From Leptodactylus fallax (taxonomy: Eukaryota > Chordata > Amphibia > Anura > Leptodactylidae): 64,000 nucleotides of DNA. The stretch spans positions 538,501-602,500 of the forward strand of contig CAMRHE010000460.1 in the NCBI GenBank assembly GCA_947044405.1, written 5' to 3'. The notes under the pieces are model-generated. The model was not told the origin of the DNA. It worked only from the letters and a program-made list of their open reading frames with translations, and did no database searches. This document shows positions 14,901 through 23,968 of this stretch, one piece after another (within the stretch, counting starts at the first letter, position 1; each line of letters starts with the position of its first letter). The translations under genes were made by a program, and so were the position numbers.

Positions 14901-17900
14901 ATACCATGCAGGAGGCAGTATGGCAGCGTTATATACCATGCAGGAGGCAGTATGGCAGCGTTATATACTATGCAGGGACTCTTTATGGTGCTCTGTATGT
15001 CTCAGATATTCTCCACTAGAATCAATGCTTGTTTGTCACAAATAGCTGATTTTATTTCCAGGATTTAGGCCTCAGACCCAAAGTATTGTGGATACAAGTA
15101 CTGTACACGCTATAGCTCCTTATATACCTAGTACTGCTGTATTCCTATGTCATTGCATATGTTTGTTCATTAACCCTTCATATCATCTATTCCTTTCTAA
15201 TTTTTTCCAACTAGAGCAAATGTCTTTTAAGTAAAGCCAATGCGATCCTTAAAAACAGCCCCCGGAGTAAACTGGTGATTCTGCATGACTTGGTGCCAGA
15301 GATTCCTCTGAATGCTTCTATTACTGTCTGTGGCTGACATAACACATTGCACATGTTTGGATGATTCTTCAACATGAAGGTGGATTTAGGTTTATAGCGA
15401 ACCCCCTTTAGCAACTAACAAGCGATTGGCACCAGCCTGACCACAAAGCCATTGGTGTAGCCATCACTAATGTACAATAATCTCCCATAATGCAGCGCAC
15501 AGCACTCTGGGATCTCTGTTATTAGTAGTGCGCCTGTCCACCCGCACAATTATGGCTGTATTAGGGATTATTATTAAATAGTGCTGTATATTTGAGGTTG
15601 CCTTTTAGGCTGAGTTCAGACTTGCGTCATCCATTTATGATGGAGCCTCAACCAATGTGACTGGTTTGTTCCTATGGGACACCATTAATGTCATTGCAGT
15701 CCTTTGGGATTCTGGTATTTATGACAGCGAGAACAGACCTGCAGACTGCTCAGTCCATGAAATGTCGATGGAAGTTTGTGACACAAGTGTGAGCAGAGTT
15801 TCCCTTTAGTATTAGGAATATAGAGCAGTCCAGTCCCATAAATGGAGCGGAGATGCTAACACTGTCCATAAACTTTGGGTAAATTCACATGGCGGATTTT
15901 ATGGCAGGATCCACCATGTAAAATCCACTGCCGAAATGTTCCTGCTCTCGGCCAGAAGATTTCTTACTCCCATTCACTTCAATAGGGAGAGGGTTCAGAC
16001 AGAATCTGCCCAAAGATCGTGCGGGGCCAAGAACCATCGGCCTCCAAGTGAAATGAATAGGAGGCCGAGTATGCAATGGATTCCACCACAAAAATCCCAC
16101 TGTGTGAATTTACCCTATTGGCTCACACTCATTTGACCGACCCCTATATTTCCTGAGCCCCATATACTTGCACACTCAGGTCAGCCAAGCATGCGGCTTA
16201 TTTTCCTCTCACTATTGAGAACACACTGACATTTTTGGCAGCAGTTTATCTCCGAAAGAACAAAAGGTCGACGCCTTAAAATCCATGGCCTGACCCTTTC
16301 TTCTGCCGCTGAAGGAGTCTCAGGGTGTCCTCAAAGACAATAGATGGCTGCTAAGTCCAGAAATTCTACATTTGTGACAAAAGTGCTGAAAAATAACTGC
16401 TTGACCCTCGAAGTATCTCTGACACCCTAGAAATAGAGAGCTCTGCCCCAAAATCCAAAAGTAACCTCCTCTGGGTCCAATGACTTTAATAAGTCATGGG
16501 AGACAGGAGTGGTCCCTCTAGATTGGAAAAGGGCAAATGTGGTCCCCATCTACAAAAAGGGGAATAGGGACGACCCAGGAAATTATAGGCCGGTAAGTCT
16601 GACCTCAATAGTAGGAAAAATCTTTGAACAAATCGTTAAAGAACATTTAATTAGGTACCTGGATGGGAAGGCTTTAATTAATCAGAGCCAGCACGGCTTT
16701 ATGCCTAATAAATCTTGCCAGACTAATCTTATTTCCTTCTATAATAAAGTCACTGAATGGTTGGACCAGGGGAATGCAGTGGACATAGTATATCTTGACT
16801 TTAGTAAGGCCTTTGATAAAGTATCACATAACATTCTTATTGAAAAAAATGATCAAGTATGGCTTTGATAAAATATCAGTGAGGTGGGTTCACAATTGGC
16901 TTAATGATCGGGCACAACGAGTAATTCTAAATGGCTATACATGAAACTGGAAGAAAGTAAAAAGCGGGGTGCCGCAGGGCTCTGTCCTGGGCCCAGTACT
17001 TTTTAATATTTTTATAAATGATCTGGATGATGGGGCTAATGGGGAACTAATAAAATTTGCAGATGATACAAAGATAGGAGGAATGGCCAACACTAGAGAG
17101 GAGAGAGAGTGCATCCAAAAGGACTTAGACACACTGGAACAATGGGCTGAGGTGAACAAAATGGTATTCAACAGGGACAAATGCAAAGTCCTACATCTGG
17201 GTAACAGAAATGCAAGAAGCATATATAGTATGGGAGGAATAGTACTAAGTGAGAGTACAGGGGAAAAGGATCTGGGCATAATAATAGATCGCAAACTCAA
17301 CATGAGTCAACAGTGCGGTGCGGTGGCTAAAAAGGCTAATAAAATTCTAGGATGTATCAAGACGAGCATTGTAGCTAGATCAAGAGAGGTAATTATTCCG
17401 CTGTACTCTGCCCTGGTCAGACCCCACCTGGAATACTGTGTACAGTTCTGGGCGCCCCAGTTTAAGAAAGACATCGATTCATTGGAGCAGGTCCAGAGAA
17501 GAGCAACCAAAATGGTGGAAGGTCTACAAACCATGTCCTACGAGGAGAGGCTAAAAGAATTGGGACTGCTTAGTTTGCAGAAGAGAAGGCTAAGGGGAGA
17601 CTTAATAGCGGTATTTAAATATCTGAAAGGTTGTCACAGTGCAGAGGGATCTACCCTATTCTCATTAGCAGAAGGAAGCACGAGAAGTAATGGGATGAAA
17701 CTAAGGGGAAGGAGATTCAGATTAGACATTAGGAAAAACTTTCTAACAGTAAGGGTAGTGAGAGAGTGGAATAGGCTGCCACGGGAGGTGGTGAGTTCTC
17801 CATCAATTGAAATCTTCAAGCGGAAACTGGATAGGTATATAGCTGGGATGTTTTAGGAATTCCTGCTTTGCAGGGGGTTGGACTCGAGTGGCCCTTGAGG

Positions 17901-20900
17901 TCCCTTCCAACTCAAACAAACAAACAAACAAACAATGATATGACACACAAATAATCCCTAGAAGTATTATATTATATTACATTACATTATATTATTATAT
18001 TATATTACATTATACAGTATTACATTACATTATATTATTATATTACATTATATTCTATTATATTACATTATATATTATTTTTACATTATATTATATTACA
18101 TTATATATTATTATATTACATTATATATTATTATGTTACATTATATTCCATTATATTGCACTACATTATATTATTATATTATATTGCATTATATTATATT
18201 ACAATATATTATATTAATATATTACATTACATTATATTATTATATTATATTACATTACATTGTATTATAACCCATATCGCATTATATCGTGAGGTGGCTT
18301 TTGTTCTTATCCCTAACCAGATTTCCGAGTCTCATTCAGTCATTTCCATATTCTTCATGTTGTGTTTTCATCCAAATACTGCACTTTCTGCGTTTTTATA
18401 TGATTTTTGTTTTCCATACATGTTATATACGTGGATATGTATACACCTATCTATTCCTGATGTCTGTGTGATATGAGGCATGCATAATGTTATATCGGAC
18501 TGATCCCCTGTGTGATACAGAGGGGCACATCTAATATTACAGGGAGTCTGTCACTAGTACCCGGCATATCCCCGCACATAGATAGGTTAGGGTCACCTGA
18601 ATCAAGCGGTGTTTCCTCTTTGTTGCTGTTTTTGTTAATATGCAAATGAGCTCTATGGAGCAAACAGGGCGTGGCCATTGCTCCAGAACAGCAAGAGAGA
18701 ACACCCTCATTGCTCCAAAGAGCTCATTTGCATATTGGTAGAAAACAGCGATATCTTGGGAATGGAGGGGGCGATTGACAAGGGGGAACTCCATTTGATT
18801 CAGGTGGCTCTAACCTATCTATGTGCGGGGCTGAATTCAGATGACTCTCCCTTTAAATGGACCATGATAACTATTGGGTTATCTTTTTGGTGGCATTTTC
18901 TGATGTCTGGTCTGATAGCAGATCTGTGTACAGTCGTGCATGTATAATCTGAGCTTTCATCTTGCCAAGTATCGGCCGCCATTTGGTGTCTTTGAGATGT
19001 TTTTTGACTTGTCTTTACCTGGGTGGATTATACAACATAAAAGAATGACATAAATCGCCTTCCTTGTGGGTAGTAACGATTGATGTGAGGGCCATAGTTT
19101 GCAGCTCCTCTACTTCTCCGTCCCTATGACAACACTTCCTGCTTTTGCTTCAGTTTTGACTTCATATATTTGCTTTGGAAAAATTCAGTCTCCAGGAAGC
19201 CGCAAGATCTTCGAGTTAATAATGACTTGGCTGCGATCAGTCTCATGTGGTTAATAATGCACAAAAAATCCAATCTGTTACCTACTGCAAGCGGTCCGAC
19301 ATAGAGGGGGCAAATTATCAACCTGTTTACACCATATATAGGATACATGGGTGATATTGGGCCTATTCTTGTGCCTAAGATGTCCTATATCCCTCATCTT
19401 GCAGCTCATTGAGGGGGGCAGAGACGCCGCGGCCCGATATATTTATTATAACTCCCACCTGAAAACATCTCAATAAATCAGGTGCGCCTTGTGCTAGTCA
19501 GGGCCCTCCTTAAGACTGGCATAGGATACGTCAGTCTTAATACATTTTCTTTTTTCCTTGCTAAAAATTGAAAACCGAAATCTGCACATTCCATATATTA
19601 GTATTTTATAGCTGAGGCCTATAAGGGGGAGGAGGGGATGTGTGCATGTAGGACCGAATTTGTGAAAGCTGTCGCACACACACCCGGGGACTTGCCTGAA
19701 GTCCGCAGGTAGATCAGAGTTTGATTATATAATCTGTTCCCAATATATTCCCCTTGTTTGGAGGATCATTTTCCATATGGCTAATTTTTGGGGCCGTTTC
19801 TTGTTAGGACGATCAGTTGATTGCTGCGCTGACTCCTACAGGCTGTGGTGAGATACTACACCCTACTAGACCTTACAGGATTTCTCAGACTCATCTGTAG
19901 GACATAAATGTAAATCTGCCGTCTTAATAACAAAGTAAAGGAAGAGAAGATTTTCCATTAGTATTTTAGTCCATGTATTTTCAGCCTTGATCTCTGCAGC
20001 GTTTCATTCACTTACTTAGTGGTATAAAATCTGCACCATAATCCAGGTTATAAGACTGACCGCGAGTTACATGAAGTATTGTCTTATTCACTTTACATCT
20101 CACTTGAGATCTTTCTGTTTGATGCTTTAGGTGACAGTAGAGAAGTGGAATCAGTTTCACGCATCCCGTGTGAATATTCACCGATCCTCGTGTGTGGCGT
20201 CAGAAGTGCAAAGACTCAATGGCCTAGAACTAGAGAAGAAGATTGGCAAATCCATCCTGGGGAAGGTAAAACTTTACAATTGTCTACAAGTGTTCTAGAA
20301 ACTCCTTGTGGAGCGTAAAAAATACTGAACAAACAAGTTTAAGAAAAAAAAGCTGCGGGGAAAAAACGGCGCAGAAAAGCTTTGTGGTTTATTTTCACGG
20401 TGTTTTTCTTCCCTGATTAAATCTACAGGGAACACGTGAGCAATTTACGTCCCGCAATGTGTAGATGGGGTTAGCCACAATCTCATTCACTTTGCTGGTG
20501 TGTACAACGCTGCGGTTTTTCTGTTGCGCTTCCGCGGGGCTTTAGCCTAAAGGGAATGTTTGAGGACCACAAGTGCTGGGTTTATGTCCTAGGGGTGTCT
20601 TAGAGGGGCCCCTGCGCTAACAGCCCCGATGGAGCCATGTCCGTGTATGACATGGGCGGCCGTGCACCTAGGCAGACTTTTTGGACACTGAAGGGGAAGC
20701 AAAAATGTCAGTAAACCGTTCAGTTGTCTTCAGGGTCAGCAGTAGCTCATCCTCCTTCCCATCTAGAATACATGCACACTTGGCCAAATCAAGCATGTGT
20801 GTAAGGAAGGGGGATTAGCTGCCAGCCGAAGGTGTATGGGCACATTGGCACACAGTCAGCAGAGATGTAGAATATTCATGTTACAGACAATTTATGTGTA

Positions 20901-23900
20901 AATGATTCCATCTTCAATGCCGCAAAAGACACTTCATATATTTGCAATTAGCGAAGCCAAAATATCTTTTGGACTTTTTTTGTGATAACTTTTTCATTTA
21001 TATCCTAATTCTAACATTTTTTTAACTTTCATATATGACAGGTTCACTTGGCAATGGTGCGCTATCACGAGGGAGGGCGTTTTTGTGAAAAAGATCAGGA
21101 CTGGGACCAGGAATCTGCCATATTCCACCTGGAACATGCTGCTCACTGCGGAGAACTGGAGGCCATCATTGGCCTTGGGCTTATGTATTCTCAGCTGCCC
21201 CATCATATCCTGACTGAAGTGTCTGTGGAGGTAAAGCTGATGAAGTCAGGAGACTACGATATCGATGACTTTCCTTAGCTCATCAGTATCAGATCAGTGG
21301 GGTCCGACTCCCAGAACCTCTATCATCCCACTGATGGAAGAGGTTGTGGTGCTCAAGCTCCTGCACGCCAGGTTATGTGATGTCACGTTCATTGGTCGCG
21401 GGGACAAGACACAGCTCAGTCCTGTCAAATGAATAGAATTGAGTTGCCATACCAAGCACAACCACTAGAATGTAGGGCGCTGTAATGTAGGGCGCTGTAA
21501 TGTAGGGCGCTGTAATGTAGGGCGCTGTAATGTAGGGCGCTGTAATGTAGGGCGCTGTAATGTAGGGCGCTGTAATGTAGGGCGCTGTAATGTAGGGCGC
21601 TGTAATGTAGGGCGCTGTGCTTGCAGTAAAGGGGCCGCAGTACTAGTCTGAGCACTATGCCTGGGTTTAAGTCATCCAGTGATCTCATATTGATGATGTA
21701 TCCTAAGGATTGGTTATGAATATCATAGGCCAGGAACAAGCTGACCATAGACCTTAGATTTACACAATATTCACTTGGGGCCCATTTGCATGTTGGAATC
21801 TGCTTAACATTACTGCGGCTTCCTAAATCCCGCTGATTAGTCCCATTCATCTGCACCTAATGAGCAGTGGAAAGACAACGCCGCTTCTTTCCGATCCAAT
21901 TGATAAACCTTGGCAATGGGGAAATCTGCTTTCTATCACCTGAGGCTACGTCCTGCCTATGGCCAGCTTTAGGCGGCGTGTCTTGTGAGCGGGTCATGAT
22001 ACTATAGGTCTATAATATAATGTAATAGGATATAATAGTATATACAGTATATAATAGTAGGATATGGATAATAATAGGATATAATAGTAGGATATGGATA
22101 ATAATAGGATATAATAGTAGGATATAGTATACGGAGCATTACATGTTAATTTCTTATTTCATTTGTCAAAAGGACACCGAGAAAAACAGAATAAAAGGAT
22201 TTAACTATTTATTGATGGCCGCAGAGGCGGGCGACCGCCCTGCCATGATTCATATCGCTCGAGCCTTCGACACTGGCATAAACCTTGGATCAGACAGGTA
22301 ATAATACTAAGAGCTGAAATAATAATAATGGTAATATTAAGAGCTTGGAGTGAAGTTTCCTGCACGTTGTCTATTATATTTGGTTGTGTTATATTTGGCC
22401 TCGTCTGCCTTGTGTCGCAGGATACAGGACTGGCAGGAGGCTTTGTTCTGGTACAATTCTGCACTAAACATGACTGATTATGATGAAGGAGGGGAATATG
22501 ACGGCACCCAGGACGAGCCCAAATACCTGCTGCTGGCTCGGGAAGCCGAAATACTGCTGACTGGGGGATTTAAGCTGGAGAAGGACCCGCAGCGATCCGG
22601 TAAATATATATATATATATATATATAGAGAACTATCTGTATGAATAGGACTGACACAGCAGTGCAATAAACATATTTACTATTAGCATTGTATAGGTAAG
22701 GGCGCGTTCACACACAGGTGGATTATGACGCAGTTTCTCCTGACTTTTATTCTCATTCATGTCCATTACAGTCATTAGCAGATTTTTTCCTCTAGTGTCC
22801 TTCATCTTCTGCCTAGTCCCATAGAAATGAATGGGAGGCAGAAAAAAACTCTGAGATGGTTCTTGCAAAAATGCAGCTTAAAAATCACTAGAGGTTTTAG
22901 GAAACAGAACCCTGAAAATACTACAGAAAATCTCTTCAAACAAAAGCATCAAAATGAAGCAGATTTCTCCTGCCTGACAAACCTCAGTGTGAACTTGCCC
23001 TAATAGGCCCCTTTTCCAGTCTTTCAGGACCTGCAGACCCCATTTCTGACAATTTTCCCAATTTCATTAATAAAGGTTTCACCCCTCATTGGCACATAAT
23101 ATTCCATAATGTCAGAATGGCGGGGGTCCCACCTCTTGGGCTCTTACCCATCTCCTGACCCCACTACGGCCCCTCAGCTGAAGTGTATAGGGTATCCAGG
23201 AATCGTCAAACGATTGGCCAGCGGACCCCCGTGTCCTGATAATTTAGGATTCCAGAGGTGGGACCTACCTGGCATTCATGGGGCATATATTTGTAGTAAA
23301 CGTTAAAGGGGGTTTTCGAAACAGATTTCCTATTCATTGACAGCAATTTTAGATCAGCGGGGTCTGACTACTGGAACCCTCACAGATCAGCTGTTATCCC
23401 ATGCTGGCACAAGCTGCAGTGCCCACTCACCATACTTGTAAAAGTGTCAGTGCAAGTCTATGGAACCGCACCAAAAGTATCTCAGCTGCCCCCAGCACAG
23501 GAAAAGTCTGATCTGCGGGGTCTCTTCAGTCAGACCCCACCAATCTATAATGATCTTATGGATAGGACATCAATTCTGAAACCCCTTTAACCTGACAAAG
23601 ATCTCATCTCTATGGCCAGACTTACCGGTAGTTACTACTCCGTTATTCCCGACTCTTTATACTCCAGATTTACTTTGTAAAAAGTCACTAAAATGATCCT
23701 AATCTCTCTCTAGTACAAATCAGAAGTGTTCAGTTCATAAATGCCCCAAAATTATGAAACCTTGTGCGATATTCCATAAATTTGGGCCAAATGACCAGAA
23801 AAACTGACTGTAAAAATCCCTGGATGATAAAATCACTGCGTTGTTCTCTTTCGTACAGGCGATCTATACACAGAGGCTGCAGAAGCGGCCATGGAGGCCA

Positions 23901-23968
23901 TGAAAGGGAGGCTGGCGAATCAGTACTATCAGAAGGCAGAGGAAGCCTGGGCCCTCATGGAAGAATGA
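5776..23968 (+). CDS. EEF2K: Eukaryotic elongation factor 2 kinase, C-terminal two-thirds (12 exons)
   Basis: eEF2K is a cytosolic Ca2+/calmodulin-dependent alpha-kinase that phosphorylates eEF2 and so slows peptide-chain elongation. Coding exons: 5776-5925, 6096-6228, 7343-7470, 8321-8522, 8632-8696, 8789-8860, 9612-9671, 20131-20265, 21042-21230, 22173-22297, 22421-22599, 23859-23968. They total 1548 nt, 515 codons plus TGA, with all phases matching. The first three complete the alpha-kinase fold, including the GDGNLG loop and a SHACNKIC zinc-site motif. The next four encode the phospho-regulated linker. The last five encode the alpha-helical, Sel1-like C-terminal domain that binds eEF2, ending EEAWALMEE. 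Human eEF2K is 725 residues, so about 210 N-terminal residues lie outside the window. No disabling change was found. Confidence 0.97.
6096..6228 (+). CDS. EEF2K: EEF2K exon, alpha-kinase catalytic core
   Basis: 133 nt, starts in phase 0 after ..ctttctag and ends one base into a Gly codon before a GT donor. It encodes AFSHFTFERSGHQLIVVDIQ, then GVGDLYTDPQIHT with the catalytic-loop Asp, and GTDFGDGNLG, the glycine-rich end of the alpha-kinase signature. The GHQL His is expected to be a zinc ligand in the family. Confidence 0.97.
6303..6625. mobile_element. T2-like MITE (TTAA flanked)
   Basis: TTAA at 6299-6302 and 6626-6629 flank inverted ends AGGGGTTTTCTGGGC and TCCTGGACAACCCCT. This matches the TTAAAGGRR ends and TTAA duplication described for the T2 MITE group of Xenopus. 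It is non-coding and lies in an EEF2K intron. Confidence 0.75.
6630..7342. other. EEF2K: EEF2K intron remainder
   Basis: AT-rich intron sequence. No gene, RNA or clear repeat is recognised apart from short A/T runs. Confidence 0.6.
7343..7470 (+). CDS. EEF2K: EEF2K exon, zinc-binding end of kinase domain
   Basis: 128 nt. The first two bases complete the split Gly codon. It encodes VRGMALFFHSHACNKIC followed by LTPFDLSPKEK. The His-x-Cys-x3-Cys pattern is the zinc site that stabilises alpha-kinases. Donor gtatgt, phase 0. Confidence 0.97.
7471..8320. other. EEF2K: EEF2K intron
   Basis: No exon or structured repeat is supported. Bases about 7800-8010 contain an old interspersed-repeat-like block (a '..cagtctgttcttc..' segment and its partial complement 'gaacagaagaacggactg'). 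Confidence 0.5.
8321..8522 (+). CDS. EEF2K: EEF2K exon, regulatory linker part 1
   Basis: 202 nt, starts QSAKTVVRGIEEKCGSPRVR. It contains the RVRT site, whose Thr corresponds to the main activating autophosphorylation site in mammals (Thr348 by family numbering, from memory). A Ser-rich LSENSGDENMSD cluster follows, a target region for inhibitory kinases of the mTOR/RSK branch. Conservation is high. It ends one base into a codon. Confidence 0.96.
8632..8696 (+). CDS. EEF2K: EEF2K exon, regulatory linker part 2
   Basis: 65 nt, acceptor ..tttgctcag, donor gtaggt after AGA. It encodes WPIFNEVDNLNNEDHNLDNR. It aligns by position and the WP(I/V)F start with the equivalent mammalian linker exon, but is more diverged than the kinase exons. 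Confidence 0.92.
8789..8860 (+). CDS. EEF2K: EEF2K exon with DSGxxS degron
   Basis: 72 nt, 24 codons, phase 0 to 0. It encodes DSENGGDSGCPSEKRSE. DSGCPS fits the DSGxxS phosphodegron recognised by SCF-betaTrCP, a mechanism reported for mammalian eEF2K turnover after genotoxic stress. Conservation of the degron Ser pair is seen here. Its function in this species is inferred. Confidence 0.95.
9162..9383. mobile_element. T2-like MITE (TTAA flanked)
   Basis: TTAA at 9158-9161 and 9384-9387. Inverted ends are AGGAGTTTTCTCATCAGAGA and the complement of AGGTGTTTTCCATGACAGAC, with a further shared 'acttttatg/acttttgtg' step. Length 222 bp, in an EEF2K intron. Confidence 0.75.
9612..9671 (+). CDS. 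EEF2K: EEF2K exon, end of linker
   Basis: 60 nt, 20 codons, acceptor ..tttttgcag, donor gtatgt. It encodes PHGNYNRRRLESESDDSFGK. The ESD-S acidic/serine pattern matches the mammalian linker just before the C-terminal domain. The next exon is more than 10 kb downstream because of the minisatellite and LINE insertion in this intron. Confidence 0.93.
9672..10253. other. EEF2K: EEF2K intron before the minisatellite
   Basis: No exon, RNA or recognisable element is seen. Confidence 0.5.
10254..14977. repeat. 4.7-kb minisatellite of mixed 34-bp and 32-bp units
   Basis: About 140 tandem copies share the core accatgcaggaggcagtatg. Two alternating tails exist: gcagcacacagagt (34-bp unit) and gcagcgttatat (32-bp unit). 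Rarer variants carry insertions such as runs of C before the core, or deletions. Both array edges contain the phrase ctatgcagg (about 10252 and 14969), so the expansion probably grew from a single such site. The unit has no stop codon in any + frame, which explains open frames up to 854 codons. These are not genes. The array lies in the EEF2K intron between 9671 and 20131. Confidence 0.97.
14978..15876. other. EEF2K: EEF2K intron after the minisatellite
   Basis: No canonical exon. It contains the candidate cryptic exon at 15215-15337 and a low-copy-looking stretch after it. Nothing else is supported. Confidence 0.5.
15215..15337 (+). other. candidate cryptic terminal exon (40 codons, unproven)
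   Basis: A long pyrimidine tract and acceptor (..ttttttccaactag) precede a frame of 40 codons ending in TGA. It is in phase with the upstream EEF2K exon, which ends in phase 0 at 9671. It begins SKCLLSKANAILKNSPRSKL. The peptide is not part of known eEF2K and I do not recognise it. If used, it would give a kinase lacking the C-terminal eEF2-binding domain. It may be chance or a fossil repeat. Confidence 0.2.
15877..16115. mobile_element. palindromic MITE-like element
   Basis: The left arm gggtaaattcacatggcgga is repeated inverted at the right (..cccactgtgtgaatttaccc). Further inward symmetry includes 'aggatccacca' versus 'ggattccacca' around an approximately 200-bp core. It is non-coding. 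The open frames across it reflect the palindrome. Confidence 0.65.
16116..16469. other. EEF2K: EEF2K intron, nothing recognised
   Basis: Unique-looking intron sequence between a MITE-like palindrome and the LINE fragment. No exon is supported. Confidence 0.5.
16470..17856 (+). pseudogene. LINE reverse transcriptase, C-terminal half, broken
   Basis: The frame opens within the N-terminal RT region (DWKRANVVPIYKKGNRDD, then YRPVSLTSIVGKIFEQI). It includes VDIVYLDFSKAFDKVSH (motif A), then after a break GVPQGSVLGPVLFNIFIND (motif B) and KFADDTKI (motif C, FADD). It continues through the thumb and C-terminal region, with PLYSALVRPHLEYCVQFW and QRRATKMVEGL. Two lesions are visible: an extra A in the run near 16845-16852 shifts the frame, and an in-frame TGA lies at 16942-16944. 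From 16969 the frame is open for 295 codons. The N-terminal endonuclease and ORF1 are absent. Confidence 0.92.
16470..17935 (+). mobile_element. CR1/L2-like LINE, 5'-truncated
   Basis: A 1.47-kb 3' fragment of a non-LTR retrotransposon. The coding part ends at 17856, followed by a short 3' UTR with ggttggactcgagtggccct and gaggtcccttccaactc, the signature of CR1/L2-type LINE tails. A (caaa)n tail ends near 17935. 5' truncation is typical of target-primed reverse transcription. It sits in the same EEF2K intron as the large minisatellite. Confidence 0.9.
17945..18270. repeat. AT-rich (ATTATATTACATT)-type repeat
   Basis: Imperfect tandem repeats of tattatattacattata phrases just downstream of the LINE tail. 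Low complexity, no coding potential. Open frames here are compositional. Confidence 0.85.
18271..18540. other. EEF2K: EEF2K intron, nothing recognised
   Basis: Short intron stretch with no supported feature. Confidence 0.5.
18541..18852. mobile_element. T2-like MITE, extended palindrome
   Basis: Left end AGGGAGTCTGTCACTAGTAC, right end GATGACTCTCCCT followed by TTAA at 18853-18856. The left flank reads TTAC, a degraded TTAA. Symmetry continues inwards: 'catagataggttagggtcacctgaatc' on the left mirrors 'gattcaggtggctctaacc..' on the right, and 'aatatgcaaatgagctc' mirrors 'gagctcatttgcatatt'. It is a foldback element of 312 bp. Confidence 0.8.
18857..20130. other. EEF2K: EEF2K intron, nothing recognised
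   Basis: About 1.3 kb without a supported exon, RNA gene or clear repeat. Confidence 0.5.
20131..20265 (+). CDS. EEF2K: EEF2K exon, start of C-terminal domain
   Basis: 135 nt, 45 codons, phase 0 to 0, acceptor ..gatgctttag, donor gtaaaa. It encodes VTVEKWNQFHASRVNIHRSS, then EVQRLNGLELEKKIGKSILGK. The final segment is almost invariant in vertebrate eEF2K. Confidence 0.96.
20266..21041. other. EEF2K: EEF2K intron
   Basis: No supported feature beyond intron sequence. Some phrases ('ttcacggtg', 'gcgcttccgcggggctttagcc') resemble frog interspersed repeats but boundaries are not clear. Confidence 0.45.
21042..21230 (+). CDS. EEF2K: EEF2K exon, Sel1-like repeat region
   Basis: 189 nt, 63 codons, acceptor ..tatgacag, donor gtaaag. 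It encodes VHLAMVRYHEGGRFCEK, then ESAIFHLEHAAHCGELEAI, then GLGLMYSQLPHHIL. The alternating small/aromatic helix pattern (A..HLEHAA..GELEA..GLGLMY) is that of Sel1/TPR-like helical repeats, which in eEF2K contact the substrate. Confidence 0.97.
21285..21660. mobile_element. degraded MITE-type repeat carrying a 15-bp expansion
   Basis: The phrases 'cagatcagtggggtccgactcccagaacc' (about 21310) and 'aatgaatagaattgagttgccataccaagcacaacca' (about 21428) match the interior of related copies at 23330-23500, 36540-36705 and 43640-43870. The 15-bp array lies at the place where those copies have a single 'tgtggct/tatggca..ctgtgcttgg' motif. Boundaries are approximate. Confidence 0.6.
21472..21625. repeat. 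15-bp tandem repeat, about ten copies
   Basis: Near-perfect copies of tgtaatgtagggcgc. The last copy reads gtagggcgctgtgcttgc and rejoins the flanking repeat sequence. The unit contains no stop on the complementary strand, giving a YSALHYSALH.. open frame that is not a gene. Confidence 0.95.
21661..22014. other. EEF2K: EEF2K intron, nothing recognised
   Basis: Unique-looking intron sequence between the 15-bp repeat and an AT-rich repeat. No supported feature. Confidence 0.5.
22015..22132. repeat. AT-rich tandem repeat (ataatagtaggatat-type)
   Basis: Repeated phrases ataatagtaggatatggata and ataataggatataatag run in tandem for about 115 bp, just upstream of an EEF2K exon. Confidence 0.85.
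22173..22297 (+). CDS. EEF2K: EEF2K exon, Sel1-like helices
   Basis: 125 nt, phase 0 to 2, acceptor ..tcaaaag, donor gtaata. It encodes DTEKNRIKGFNYLLMAAEAG, then DRPAMIHIARAFDTGINLGS. AAEAGDRPAMIHIARAFDTG is a typical Sel1 helix pair. Confidence 0.96.
22421..22599 (+). CDS. EEF2K: EEF2K exon, Sel1-like helices
   Basis: 179 nt. The first base completes an Arg codon and the last base opens a Gly codon. It encodes IQDWQEALFWYNSALNMTD, then DEGGEYDGTQDEPKY and LLAREAEILLTGGFKLEKD. EAL.WYNSALN and LAREAEILLTGG are helix pairs of the C-terminal solenoid. The donor abuts a (TA)n run. Confidence 0.96.
22699..23001. mobile_element. palindromic MITE-like element
   Basis: Inverted ends agggcgcgttcacac and gtgtgaacttgccct, flanked by TA/TAA. 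Interior symmetry is partial. It is a different family from the TTAA elements and is related to the hairpin at 5633-5681. It lies in the last EEF2K intron. Confidence 0.65.
23307..23586. mobile_element. T2-like MITE (TTAA flanked)
   Basis: TTAA at 23303-23306 and 23587-23590. Ends AGGGGGTTTTCGAAACAG and CTGAAACCCCT. The interior contains 'atcagcggggtctgact' on the left and 'cagaccccaccaat' on the right, the same 'ggggtc' block seen in the other copies of this group. Confidence 0.78.
23859..23968 (+). CDS. EEF2K: EEF2K terminal coding exon
   Basis: 110 nt including TGA at 23966-23968. It encodes DLYTEAAEAAMEAMKGRLAN, then QYYQKAEEAWALMEE. The extreme C-terminal helix is needed for eEF2 recognition in mammals and is nearly identical here. 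Acceptor ..tcgtacag. Confidence 0.97.

Noticed and set aside
10232..15068. Open frames of up to 854 codons on + and 382 on -, rich in MQEAVWQHTEYHAGG-like or CLLHGTLCAAILPP-like repeats
   Set aside because: They are the same minisatellite read in different frames. The unit has almost no stops and shifts frame every copy, and the array lies in an EEF2K intron.
21425..21856. Minus-strand frame with HYSALHYSAL repeats
   Set aside because: Translation of the 15-bp tandem repeat.
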